DNA from: Solen grandis | Lineage: Eukaryota; Mollusca; Bivalvia; Adapedonta; Solenidae | Assembly (NCBI GenBank): GCA_021229015.1 | Contig: CM037785.1 | Span: 43,608,543-43,672,542 of the forward strand | Direction: 5' to 3' | Length of the DNA: 64,000 nt | Shown: positions 10,601 to 17,357 of the stretch, one piece after another | Numbering within the stretch: the first letter of the stretch is position 1 | Layout of the letters: each line of letters starts with the position of its first letter | The notes under the pieces: model-generated | Seen by the model: only the letters and a program-made list of their open reading frames with translations | What the model was told of the DNA's origin: nothing | Databases searched by the model: none | Program-made: the position numbers and the translations under genes

Positions 10601-11071
10601 TTACCATTTATATAGCTTCCATGCAACAAATCCAGTTAATGACATTCCACAAATAATAAATATAATCTCTCTATTTTTTTGATCTTCAGAAGGAGTATAA
10701 AAATCACTTAATGTAGGTTCTTTACGGACAAAGTCCGGCTGGGAACCACTACAAAACGGCTGTGAAACATTATCAGTTTTATCACCACCAGTTGCATAAT
10801 AATATTCTTTCATTGCTTCATCAACATCTTCAAAGGTTTGTTTAGCATGTTGTTCTTTTTGTAATCGTTCATTTAAAAAATCTAATCTTTGTATTCTTTC
10901 TTTATTCCATTCATCACGTGCAGTTTGTAATTGTTCCATTGCTCTATCATGTCTTTTTTTCTCTTCATCAGCATCCTTTTTACCAATATGAGAAAATAAA
11001 TAATTACTACCTGTAAAGGCTAATGCGTTTGTTAATGCTCCACCAACCATCATCGCTATTGCACTTGCCAT
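10601..11071 (-). CDS. Conserved Polinton protein, 156 aa, with C-terminal membrane segment
   Basis: The N-terminus MASAIAMMVGGALTNALAF is small and hydrophobic, followed by a charged helical stretch (EEKKRHDRAMEQLQ, RLDFLNERLQKEQ) and DVDEAMKEYYYATGG. A C-terminal membrane segment (about residues 134-152, IIFIICGMSLTGFVAWKLY) ends the protein. I recognise the type as a recurrent uncharacterised Polinton protein, probably virion- or membrane-associated. Residues about 101-118 contain SQPDFVRKEP, encoded by a hairpin module at 10723-10771. The 3' end overlaps the end of the polymerase frame by 15 bp, convergently. The start follows a second module and the spacer TATTAAA. Confidence 0.75.
   Translation of the reverse strand: MASAIAMMVGGALTNALAFTGSNYLFSHIGKKDADEEKKRHDRAMEQLQTARDEWNKERIQRLDFLNERLQKEQHAKQTFEDVDEAMKEYYYATGGDKTDNVSQPFCSGSQPDFVRKEPTLSDFYTPSEDQKNREIIFIICGMSLTGFVAWKLYKW
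10723..10771. repeat. Hairpin module, CGGAC-AAA-GTCCG, in the 156-aa gene
   Basis: Perfect core 10725-10737 followed by GCTGGGAACCACTAC and CGGCTGTGAAACAT. On the coding (minus) strand it reads SQPDFVRKEP. Confidence 0.9.
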
Positions 11072-11076
11072 TTTAA

Positions 11077-11105
11077 TACGGATTAAATCCGGCTGTGAAA
11101 CATTA
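11077..11105. repeat. Hairpin module, CGGAT-TAA-ATCCG, at a start codon
   Basis: The hairpin core at 11079-11091 sits directly upstream of the minus-strand 156-aa gene. Reading toward that gene it is followed by TATTAAAATGGC, the same linker and start found at 14604-14619. Confidence 0.8.
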
Positions 11106-11150
11106 TATTTTATTAAAACATAAAAAATAAACTACGCTAGTTACGAAGTT

Positions 11151-11381
11151 CTACTTCATAATATCATCAGGAATAATACCTTGCTTAACTAAGAATTCTT
11201 TTGTATAAATAGATAATATAATATCAAGAGTTAACATTGAAATATCTTTAAAATCCATTTGTAGTTTGGTTGTATTTGTTCTAAAAAGTTTTCTAATTAA
11301 TTCTGAATAACCCACTGTAAAAGCAGAAATCAATACTCCATGATAAGCTGTATTAACAACAATTTTTTTTTCATCCGCCAT
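11151..11381 (-). CDS. Conserved small Polinton membrane protein, 76 aa
   Basis: MADEKKIVVNTAYHGVLIS begins the protein, with a hydrophobic stretch HGVLISAFTVGYSELI near residues 14-29 and a second amphipathic or hydrophobic helix ISMLTLDIILSIYTKEFL near 47-64, ending GIIPDDIMK. Small proteins of this plan (YHG...VGY...YTKxxL...GIIP) recur in animal Polintons next to the capsid genes; no biochemical function is known to me. The start context TTCTAAAAAATGGC matches other genes of the element. It is probably co-expressed with the minus-strand virion block. Confidence 0.7.
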   Translation of the reverse strand: MADEKKIVVNTAYHGVLISAFTVGYSELIRKLFRTNTTKLQMDFKDISMLTLDIILSIYTKEFLVKQGIIPDDIMK

Positions 11382-11400
11382 TTTTTAGAAAACAAAATTA

Positions 11401-11424
11401 CATTGTTCCGATGGCTGCATAGCA
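11401..11424. repeat. Degenerate hairpin-module remnant
   Basis: The segment TTGTTCCGATGGCTGCATAG retains the GTTCCG and GGCTGC words of the module between two minus-strand genes, but the paired arms are lost. Confidence 0.4.
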
Positions 11425-11590
11425 TTAAATATCAAATGGGTCATATTCAACTTTTTCTTGTGGTTCAACTTTTTCTTGTGGTTTAATTTCTTTCTGTATG
11501 TGTTTCACTTGTTTAGAATTATACATATATAATCCCAATCCAACAACTCCAATTAGACATAAAGGTATATAATTTTTGTATATATTTACA

Positions 11591-11619
11591 TGGATGAAAT
11601 CTGGTTGTGAAACACTATG
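11591..11619. repeat. Hairpin-module variant (GGATGAAATC)
   Basis: A degenerate module TGGATGAAATCTGGTTGTGA followed by AACACTATG. On the minus strand it encodes SVSQPDFIH within the small membrane protein. Confidence 0.6.
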
Positions 11620-11653
11620 TTGGACTTCTTTAACTTCATTATCCTCTTTTGTA

Positions 11654-11680
11654 ATGCTACGCAGCCGGTTTTCATCCGTA
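11654..11680. repeat. Hairpin-module variant (CCGGTTTTCATCCG)
   Basis: Contains CTACGCAGCCGG and CATCCGTA, the usual borders of the module, around an altered centre. It is translated on the minus strand as DENRLRS. Confidence 0.6.
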
Positions 11681-11718
11681 ATAGATTTTTTATTTTTATT
11701 TTAACTTCAGGGGTTTCT

Positions 11719-12285
11719 TCATTCATTTTTAATAATGATATTTTCACTTTTTTCAACTGGTGTATTTTCAACTGGTGTATTTTCAACTGGTGTAGTGAAA
11801 TCAATATGACTAGCAGTTGTTAGCATAGCAGTAAAAGGAGCAAGATACATTCCATATCTATAATACAATTCACAACAAGAGTTATTTAAAGCATGATTGA
11901 TAAATGGATCTTCTTCTAAATCTTGTATTAGTTTTGGTGGATTAACAACATTAAAATATTTTGATACACCCATAACATAAAAATTAATAAAAGAGTTTCC
12001 TAGTGTCTTAGTCATACTTGCCCCTAATCTAGCTTCATATCTACAGTATAATTTGTTTATTTGTTCTAGTGTCATTGTATCAATGTCTGACATTTGTAAG
12101 TCTTTACCAAGATATTGTTTACTTCCTCCACCAGCAACAATAGCTGATAATCTTTCACGTTTTGTTTCATCTATAGTGCTATGTAGTGTTTCACAATGCT
12201 CCGCAGCTGGACAAAGTCCACAACCGTTTCGTAGCCGGACTTCGTCCGTAGTATTATTTTGATTAAGAAATTCTTTGGTATCCAT
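11719..12285 (-). CDS. Conserved Polinton protein, 188 aa (virion-associated candidate)
   Basis: The start is set at MDTKEFLNQN (12285), preceded by ATATAAAATG; the longer reading adds an unrelated hydrophobic leader. The conserved core is GKDLQMSDIDTMTLEQINK, LYCRYEARLGASMTKTLG, SFINFYVMGVSKYF and YYRYGMYLAPFTAML, a recurrent animal-Polinton protein of unknown role. Residues about 16-38 (RLRNGCGLCPAAEHC) are encoded by the double hairpin module 12178-12251 and look inserted. The C-terminus has a tandem five-residue repeat, TPVEN-TPVEN-TPVEK (15-bp DNA repeat near 11755-11800). It lies between the ATPase and small membrane-protein genes in the virion block. Confidence 0.75.
   Translation of the reverse strand: MDTKEFLNQNNTTDEVRLRNGCGLCPAAEHCETLHSTIDETKRERLSAIVAGGGSKQYLGKDLQMSDIDTMTLEQINKLYCRYEARLGASMTKTLGNSFINFYVMGVSKYFNVVNPPKLIQDLEEDPFINHALNNSCCELYYRYGMYLAPFTAMLTTASHIDFTTPVENTPVENTPVEKSENIIIKNE
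12178..12251. repeat. Double hairpin module inside a coding region
   Basis: Two cores, TGGAC-AAA-GTCCA (12208-12220) and CGGAC-TTC-GTCCG (12236-12248), are joined by CAACCGTTTCGTAGC and preceded by TAGTGTTTCACAATGCTCCG. The first core carries a compensated C:G to T:A outer pair. The whole is open and in frame in the minus-strand 188-aa gene. Confidence 0.85.
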
Positions 12286-12335
12286 TTTATATATCAATTT
12301 TTTTATTTTAAAATAATTAAATATCCCATATCCAA

Positions 12336-12356
12336 CTATGGAACAGCTGCAGAGCA
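12336..12356. repeat. Partial hairpin module (GGAACAGCTGCAGAGCA)
   Basis: The 'CTATGGAACAGCTGCAGAGCA' half-module lies upstream of the 188-aa gene. The same words occur near 13300-13320. Confidence 0.6.
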
Positions 12357-12431
12357 ATATTGATAAGACTATAATATTTGTTATTACTGATGTTGTTTGA
12401 TAGAGGATTGTTAACATTTTTTAAGCATTAT

Positions 12432-12534
12432 TATGTATAACTTAAGGTATATATAAGCATTATTTTAGCATTACTTTAACATTACTTTAACATTACTTTA
12501 ACATTACTATGTTTACCTTAAGGTAAATATAAGC
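12432..12534. promoter_or_regulatory. Iterated palindromic region between ATPase and 188-aa genes
   Basis: A 27-bp direct repeat (12432-12458 and 12508-12534; both TATGTxTAxCTTAAGGTA then ATATAAGC) flanks an iteration of the 11-bp unit TTTAACATTAC. The second copy holds the perfect palindrome TTACCTTAAGGTAA (12513-12526). This is the largest intergenic space in the virion block and a candidate promoter, enhancer or origin. Its function is inferred only from layout. Confidence 0.45.
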
Positions 12535-12563
12535 TAATGGAACAAAGTTCCAGCTGCTCTGCA
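12535..12563. repeat. Hairpin module, GGAAC-AAA-GTTCC
   Basis: The perfect 5-bp-arm hairpin 12539-12551 is followed by AGCTGCTCTGCA, just beyond the ATPase stop codon. Confidence 0.85.
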
Positions 12564-12568
12564 TATTA

Positions 12569-13237
12569 TTAATTAACCCAATAATTTGTAGGTTGGTCAG
12601 TTTTTAAAATTAATTTACTATGTTTCTTTTTTTTCAATTCTTCTTTAATTCTTTTTCTTTCTTCTAATGTATGGATAACATCATTCTCTCTTAAACAGTT
12701 TTCAAAACTATCCCTGTCTTTAGTATAAAAAATACATAACCATTTTGTTTGTTCCCTTAAATCTTTTAAAACTGAATTATATCTTTGTGATATAACCCAT
12801 ACACTTTGTTCAGCATGTCTACCTGAAAAAGCTAACTCTGATAACATGTCTCTTTTCTTTGTTAATTGTTTAGTTGCACTACAATCATCTATAATATATA
12901 AAGTAGGATATCCTGCATATTTATTAAAAAATATTCTTAATAGTTCTTGTAGTTTTTCTTCTCCTTTAAGTATAGGATTAACAATTATTAAATTCTTTGT
13001 TTTTGGATTTTTAACATCAGAGATCCATTCTCTATTTTTATATGTTTTATTAAATTCAATAGTTGGACATAAAATAATAATATATTTAAATACACCCCTA
13101 TATTCATTTTCTAAAAGATCTAAAACAAATTCTGTTTTTCCACATCCTGTTTGTCCGCATATAATTGCACAGTGTGGATATTTAGGTAGTGTTATACAGT
13201 GCAGAGCAGCGGTCCCCAATCCGTTTCGTAACTCCAT
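12569..13237 (-). CDS. FtsK/HerA-superfamily genome-packaging ATPase
   Basis: A 222-residue ATPase. The Walker A motif GQTGCGKT follows KYPHCAIIC (about residues 21-37), and the Walker B YIIDDCSA lies near residue 112. SELAFSGRHAEQSVWVISQRYN follows, as in A32-like viral packaging ATPases and their Polinton homologues. It would pump element DNA into the capsid. The start at 13237 is chosen because ATG is preceded by CATTAAAA; longer readings add only translated hairpin-module sequence. Even so, residues 2-16 (ELRNGLGTAALHCIT) are module-derived and resemble the inserted peptide of the 188-aa protein. Convincingly intact. Confidence 0.93.
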   Translation of the reverse strand: MELRNGLGTAALHCITLPKYPHCAIICGQTGCGKTEFVLDLLENEYRGVFKYIIILCPTIEFNKTYKNREWISDVKNPKTKNLIIVNPILKGEEKLQELLRIFFNKYAGYPTLYIIDDCSATKQLTKKRDMLSELAFSGRHAEQSVWVISQRYNSVLKDLREQTKWLCIFYTKDRDSFENCLRENDVIHTLEERKRIKEELKKKKHSKLILKTDQPTNYWVN

Positions 13238-13323
13238 TTTTAATGGAACTTTGTATGGAACTCTGTTCCAGCTGCGTAGCATTTTCCAGCTGTGAAACAC
13301 TATGGAACAGCTGCTCTGCACTA
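13187..13323. repeat. Composite hairpin-module cluster between ATPase and capsid gene
   Basis: About 137 bp are built from module words: TACAGTGCAGAGCAGCGG, AATCCGTTTCGTAACTCC, the hairpin GGAAC-TCT-GTTCC (13257-13269), CAGCTGCGTAGCATT, and CAGCTGTGAAACACTATGG before GAACAGCTGCTCTGCA. It covers the first codons of the ATPase and reaches the capsid-gene stop codon, so the junction of the two genes is made of repeats. Confidence 0.8.
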
Positions 13324-14556
13324 ATACATAATTCCTTTAAATCTACCCTCATCAAAATTAATTTGTGCATCTTGTATAATAAATAGATAAACATTTATTG
13401 ACTCATCAGATCCTGCATCTTTTGTTATTTGTATTGTTATACCTTCTGATGCATTTTCAATTCTTCTCCCTGAACCATGTAGAGAGTTATCATCCGTTGA
13501 ACGTAAATCTAACCATAATGCATAATTGGTTGTTAGATATTTTTCTAATGTTGTATAGGTAAAATTTAATTTTTTTATCATCTTAATAATTTCTTTATCA
13601 TCTTTTGAATTAAAAGCAAAGAATTTATTTATCTCATCCCACTGTTGATAAGCTTTCATTCCTTGACTGTATAGTTGATTTGGAACTCCTTCTATTGTCA
13701 TTTCTACTTTTGTTATTTCAGGATTAAAATAATGTTCTGTTGATGTTCTATCCGGATCTTCAAATAACATTAGAATACCTTTCATACTTCTAGCTGGAAC
13801 ATTTAGATTAATATTCCAAAGTGTATCAGATTTATTTTTTTTAAAATAACCATCTTCCACTAAATCTTTTCTAATTATTCTAGCTAATTCAACATCAGAA
13901 ACACTTTCAAATTCTAAACAAATATTCTTAATAACGTAAGAAGCATTTTTGTCAGTAGATTTAACTACTTTATTATAATCATTGAATGTAAGTTCATATC
14001 CAAGTCTATCTCCTAGACCAGCTTGATAAAAAGGCATATGTGATTCTAATAATTCAAAATCTAAAGGAATACAAAATCTATTTCCATATGCCTTTGCAAT
14101 GGCTTCATCTTGTTTATCTGAGGAAGCATTACCAGATCCAACTCTATGTCTTAACATGTTTATTTTTCCAATTCCTTGGTATACCATATTTTCACGTTCT
14201 GTAGGAGACTTCCATAAATCGATATAACAATGAAATATATCACTATCATCAATTGACATTACTTCATTTCCTGATATTCGTATTGTTGTTTTTTTAATTA
14301 TTGATCTTCCTATGTTTGGATATATTGTTGCATTTGCATCACTATCACTTTTGATTTCAATTTCAAATGCTAATCTTGTTGTTCCAGGAACAATAACATC
14401 ATTACCACTTAGATTAGGAAATATTATTGATAATTGTTGATTTTCATCAATAGTTGAAGGATTATTGCTTATTACAACACTTTGACGAATACCTCTAACA
14501 CCTTTAGGTTCTCTTATTCTTCTGTATGGGTTTAGTTTTTCTCCGTAAGCTGCCAT
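13321..14556 (-). CDS. Polinton major capsid protein (double jelly-roll), 411 aa
   Basis: Open and complete. Conserved blocks in order are GEKLNPYRRIREPKGVRGIR, VVISNNPSTIDENQ, NLSGNDVIVPGTTRLAF, IGRSIIKKTTIRISGNEVMS, DIFHCYIDLWK, RFCIPLDFELLESHMPFYQ, LGDRLGYELTFNDYNKVV and NINLNVPARSMKGILMLFE. The IPLDFELLESHMPFYQ...YELTFNDY stretch fits the strand pattern between the two jelly rolls of PRD1-adenovirus-lineage capsid proteins. I recognise the protein as the animal Polinton capsid type, also present beside the integrase in the C. elegans Polinton (F54H12 genes; the gene-number link is from memory). It should form the trimeric hexon-like capsomer. Start context CTCTAAAAAATGGC; the next gene diverges 58 bp away. 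Confidence 0.85.
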   Translation of the reverse strand: MAAYGEKLNPYRRIREPKGVRGIRQSVVISNNPSTIDENQQLSIIFPNLSGNDVIVPGTTRLAFEIEIKSDSDANATIYPNIGRSIIKKTTIRISGNEVMSIDDSDIFHCYIDLWKSPTERENMVYQGIGKINMLRHRVGSGNASSDKQDEAIAKAYGNRFCIPLDFELLESHMPFYQAGLGDRLGYELTFNDYNKVVKSTDKNASYVIKNICLEFESVSDVELARIIRKDLVEDGYFKKNKSDTLWNINLNVPARSMKGILMLFEDPDRTSTEHYFNPEITKVEMTIEGVPNQLYSQGMKAYQQWDEINKFFAFNSKDDKEIIKMIKKLNFTYTTLEKYLTTNYALWLDLRSTDDNSLHGSGRRIENASEGITIQITKDAGSDESINVYLFIIQDAQINFDEGRFKGIMY

Positions 14557-14583
14557 TTTTTAGAGGAAATTTTTAATGTTTAA

Positions 14584-14610
14584 TGTTCCGCAGCCGGATA
14601 AAATCCGTAT
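14584..14610. repeat. Hairpin module, CGGAT-AAA-ATCCG, at a start codon
   Basis: Core 14595-14607, with CCGCAG before and TATTAAAATGGC after. It fills most of the divergent gap between the capsid gene and the 442-aa gene. Confidence 0.85.
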
Positions 14611-14614
14611 TAAA

Positions 14615-15943
14615 ATGGCAGAAGGAGGATATGATTTTGATAATCCTACATTTGAAGATGATTATGAAGATGATGATTATGATGAGGAAACTCCTCTTAT
14701 AGATGATAATGATGAACAAAGTCAAAGTAGTGCTACTGATAATGTTTATAATAATGTTGATACAGGAACAACCCCTGAATATTTATTGAAACATATGACG
14801 AACTTGTTTTATGAAAGAAACCAAGAACCTATGAGGGAAATTAATACATTAATAAAAAAGGATAAATTCAACAGACCTGTGTTATATGTTTTAGATGGTA
14901 AAAAAGAATACCCTATATCATATTATGAAACAAACGATTCTAATGAAACATTAAACTATTATTCACTTGACACACTTCAGAAGAAATATCGTATTGATTT
15001 TGTTCGAAGGGTTTTAGGAGTATATGATTTTCAATCTTATTCTACAAGGGTTAGTCATGGTAGAAAAGAGTTTGCCAAATTAATTAATGAACGAGATAAT
15101 ATTAATAATATAGAAAATAACATTAATACTATAGAAATGATTGATTTACCTAGAGCAGCTGAAACTGTAGCAAATGCTGCTGAAACTGTAATGGAAACAT
15201 CTTTTTCTGAAGAAGCCGAAACTAGAGTGAAAGAAGTTTATACTGGTGTAGATCAAGAAACTCAGACAATTGTAGATAGAAGAGATATAGAAGGAGTCCT
15301 TAAAGTAATGACCACTTTAAAAGATAATCTTGTAGATAACTTGGGTGAACTTTCTAAAACAGATAAAGAATTAGCATATGAAAAAGAAAAATTAGAAAGA
15401 GCTAAGGAAGATAATGATGAATTCCAAATAGAAAGAATCACTAAAAGAATAAGTAATTTAGAGATAAATAGAACTTCAAGAATAGAAGTAATTGAATCCT
15501 TTAGAGATAAATTAAGAACTCAAATAAATAGAATAAAAGAGACAATACATAAAGTATTAAATGAAGATACAACATTAGCAGAAAGAATAAAAACTTTATT
15601 TAGAGAACAAGGGATTACAATTGTTAGTATTTTAACTGCTTTTGGAATGATTATTGGTGTTATTGTTGAGACTTTTATTCCTGGTGGTGGTGAAACTGTA
15701 ACACCTAAACCTCCTGGGAAAGGAGGAAATGTAAGAGATTGGATAAAAAAACAATTATCAAATATTGCTAAACTATTAGCAAAACTTGCAGGAAAAGCGG
15801 TAGAAGCATTACCAGGGATTATTGGAGCTATTGTAGGATGGTTATTAAAAACAACAGGAAATGTTGTTGCATGGTTTGGAAATAATTTATGGGCTTTATT
15901 AATTTTAGTTATAGGAATGATTTATACAGCTGTTAGTCGTTAG
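14615..15943 (+). CDS. Conserved Polinton coiled-coil/membrane protein, 442 aa
   Basis: The start is taken at MAEGGYDFDNPTFEDDYEDD (14615) in the shared TATTAAAATGGC context; the upstream methionine adds module sequence. An acidic N-terminus (about residues 5-45) is followed by a globular part, then a long charged coiled coil (about 240-325, e.g. ELAYEKEKLERAKEDNDE). A hydrophobic segment GITIVSILTAFGMIIGVIVE (about 334-355) comes next, then a glycine/proline linker and an alanine-rich C-terminus with KLLAKLAGKAVEALPGIIGA and a last membrane segment LWALLILVIGMIYTA. The C-terminal half is recurrent in animal Polintons. A virion membrane or membrane-penetration role is possible but unproven. 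Confidence 0.75.
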   Translation: MAEGGYDFDNPTFEDDYEDDDYDEETPLIDDNDEQSQSSATDNVYNNVDTGTTPEYLLKHMTNLFYERNQEPMREINTLIKKDKFNRPVLYVLDGKKEYPISYYETNDSNETLNYYSLDTLQKKYRIDFVRRVLGVYDFQSYSTRVSHGRKEFAKLINERDNINNIENNINTIEMIDLPRAAETVANAAETVMETSFSEEAETRVKEVYTGVDQETQTIVDRRDIEGVLKVMTTLKDNLVDNLGELSKTDKELAYEKEKLERAKEDNDEFQIERITKRISNLEINRTSRIEVIESFRDKLRTQINRIKETIHKVLNEDTTLAERIKTLFREQGITIVSILTAFGMIIGVIVETFIPGGGETVTPKPPGKGGNVRDWIKKQLSNIAKLLAKLAGKAVEALPGIIGAIVGWLLKTTGNVVAWFGNNLWALLILVIGMIYTAVSR

Positions 15944-15970
15944 TGTTTTACAGCCGAACAAAGTTCGTTA
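15941..15970. repeat. Hairpin module, CGAAC-AAA-GTTCG
   Basis: The perfect hairpin 15955-15967 lies in the 24-bp gap between two convergent stop codons. Relative to CGGAC/GTCCG it carries a compensated G:C to A:T change in the stem. Confidence 0.85.
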
Positions 15971-17341
15971 GAGAACATACTCGTAAATAAATAAAGCTAA
16001 AAGTCCTGCTGTAATACTTCCTATTATAATAGCTGTTTTATCATCTTCATGTTCATCCGTTGTTTCAATGAGATCGCTAGGTTTTCTACGGATAGAGTGC
16101 GGCTGGGAAACAATTGGTTTACTATGGAACGGTTGTAAAACACTAGTCCGGACTTCATCCATAGGTTCTGGTAAAGATTTTTTTGTTGGTGTACCACTTA
16201 TATCTGTGGGTTGTGTAGTAGTAGGGACAGGTTGATTATTTATTTCATTATTTATTCCAAGTGTTTGAATTTCTGTTGCAATTACAATTTCATTATTATA
16301 ATCTTGTATTGTTCCAATTCTTAATTCCATATCACTAGGAGACATATATAACCCAATACCATAAACATAATCAACTTTACTTCTTGCATATTTTAATACA
16401 CTTTCATAATTTGATATTTGACTAGGTAAATCTATAGGACTGGTTATAACATCTTCAATGTTAGCTAAAAATTGTTTTTGAGCATCAAATGCCATTCCTG
16501 TTCCTAAAATATCTGTTTTAGTTTGAGATTGTGCTCCAAGAATAGCCCAACAATATGTTTTTATAGACTCATTAATTCTTTCAACTCCTGCTTGTGTAAA
16601 ACCTTTTGACTCATCAAGAATAAAAGTTGTCCACATGTTTTTAAATTCATCTGGTTGTTTGATATAATCAATAGAAATGTTTTTTGTATAAGACTTACCT
16701 TTAACATGACCTCCAGGTCCAAAAATAAATCTATATAGTCTAAAAACAGATAAATCAAAAACATAAAGAAAATTATCCTTAAAATAAGTTTTTTTCCAAA
16801 CATTTGAATCTTTTGTATATATATATCCAAGACCACCACCATCTTCTTTATGTCTCCAATCTGTATTAGGATCTACATTAAACTCACTACAAATTCTTTC
16901 ATAAGCTTCTTTGTTATAACTATTATTAAAAGCATTCCAATTTTTATCTTGTTTAAGAGGAATAGATAATTCAAATAATATTCTTCTTGTTTGATAGTAA
17001 ACATGAAATAAGAATAAAGAACCTGTTAATCCTCCCGCATTTAAATGATTTTTTATATCAACTCCACAACCTGTAGTTGAACACCAAATAGCAAAGTTTA
17101 ATTGATTCTGCCAAAATAACATCCAATCACTTTCCCACCTTTCTACTATTTCTTGTGATGTAACTTTAGGTAATAAATATTTTTCAAATATATTAGGGAA
17201 ATCTGCATTAAAACTTTTCATTCCGTTTCCATCTGATGAAATTATTATTTCTTGTTTTATAATGTTAATATTCTTTTTTTTAAACACTCCTCCATGTAAA
17301 TAATTAACATCTTTATTATATTTAAAAGCTTCAGGGATCAT
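15968..17341 (-). CDS. Conserved Polinton protein, 457 aa, C-terminal membrane anchor
   Basis: Open throughout. Blocks I recognise from animal Polintons are IFGPGGHVKGKSYTKNISI, DEFKNMWTTFILDESKGFTQ, AGVERINESIKTYCWAILGA, ILGTGMAFDAQKQFLANIED and SKVDYVYGIGLYMSPSDMEL. A proline/threonine-rich linker follows, then a C-terminal membrane segment AIIIGSITAGLLALFIYEYV. Function unknown; the conservation and neighbours suggest a virion component. Residues about 398-425 include RTSVLQPFHSK and SQPHSIRRKP, encoded by hairpin modules at 16086-16164. Its ATG is only 16 bp from the divergent penton-like gene, and the gap TTTTTATCGGTAAAAA is nearly self-complementary. Confidence 0.8.
   Translation of the reverse strand: MIPEAFKYNKDVNYLHGGVFKKKNINIIKQEIIISSDGNGMKSFNADFPNIFEKYLLPKVTSQEIVERWESDWMLFWQNQLNFAIWCSTTGCGVDIKNHLNAGGLTGSLFLFHVYYQTRRILFELSIPLKQDKNWNAFNNSYNKEAYERICSEFNVDPNTDWRHKEDGGGLGYIYTKDSNVWKKTYFKDNFLYVFDLSVFRLYRFIFGPGGHVKGKSYTKNISIDYIKQPDEFKNMWTTFILDESKGFTQAGVERINESIKTYCWAILGAQSQTKTDILGTGMAFDAQKQFLANIEDVITSPIDLPSQISNYESVLKYARSKVDYVYGIGLYMSPSDMELRIGTIQDYNNEIVIATEIQTLGINNEINNQPVPTTTQPTDISGTPTKKSLPEPMDEVRTSVLQPFHSKPIVSQPHSIRRKPSDLIETTDEHEDDKTAIIIGSITAGLLALFIYEYVL
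16086..16164. repeat. Paired hairpin-module cluster inside the 457-aa gene
   Basis: Starts CTACGGATAGAGTGCGGCTG, continues with CTATGGAACGGTTGTAAAAC and ends with AGTCCGGACTTCATCCATAG. The cores are degraded but the order of words matches the 12178-12251 cluster. It is in frame. Confidence 0.7.
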
Positions 17342-17357
17342 TTTTTATCGGTAAAAA
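17342..17357. promoter_or_regulatory. 16-bp divergent start region, near-palindrome
   Basis: TTTTTATCGGTAAAAA is everything between two divergent ATG codons. Each ATG is preceded by TAAAAA on its own strand, the motif seen before nearly all genes of the element. Confidence 0.55.

Larger units (their letters stand above)
7553..10615 (+). pseudogene. Polinton protein-primed-type DNA polymerase B, frameshifted
   Basis: All diagnostic blocks appear in order but in changing frames: an N-terminal region ending in a half zinc finger FTCRNCLQGF (to 8392); ExoI YCDFES (about 8434-8451); CYICKKEF and REHNHLSGKYRGAAC; ExoII IPVFFHNGSNYDFHF (about 8770); ELYLKTDVLILADAFE and IRGGFSGVLG (9128-9360); motif A YLDANNLYGWAMSQ (about 9495); motif B KLMNNSFYGKTLEN (about 9920); motif C ASDTDSIF (about 10205). 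The frame changes five times, near 8400, 8500-8515 (a long A run), 8977, 9400 and 9770. Some family-length sequence is missing after the zinc finger and near 9760. Hairpin modules are inserted at 8270, 8655 and 9611. It would replicate the element; as read it is dead, although homopolymer sequencing errors could cause some of the shifts. Confidence 0.92.
11425..11726 (-). pseudogene. Small single-pass membrane protein with a frameshift
   Basis: Translation from ATG at 11726 (MNEETPEVKIKIKN) is open for about 70 codons in one frame. The frame that ends in a family-like acidic tail (KVEYDPFDI, stop 11425-11427) is one base different and has no upstream start. That second frame has a membrane segment IPLCLIGVVGLGLYMY. 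The A/T-rich run near 11690-11706 is the likely place of a one-base change. Its ATG lies just downstream of the neighbouring gene's stop (11719-11721), so the genes overlap by a few bases. Modules at 11591 and 11654 are translated within it (ENRLRS, SQPDFIH). Function unknown. Confidence 0.5.

Noticed and set aside
12286..12417. N-terminal extension of the 188-aa protein with a hydrophobic leader
   Set aside because: The downstream start has the element's usual A-rich start context and begins the part resembling relatives; the extension covers a hairpin-module piece.
12846..13295. 149-residue plus-strand frame opposite the packaging ATPase
   Set aside because: Antisense shadow of a well-supported gene.
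15968..17341. Maturation protease
   Set aside because: Its conserved blocks match a different uncharacterised Polinton protein, and no protease triad pattern was seen.
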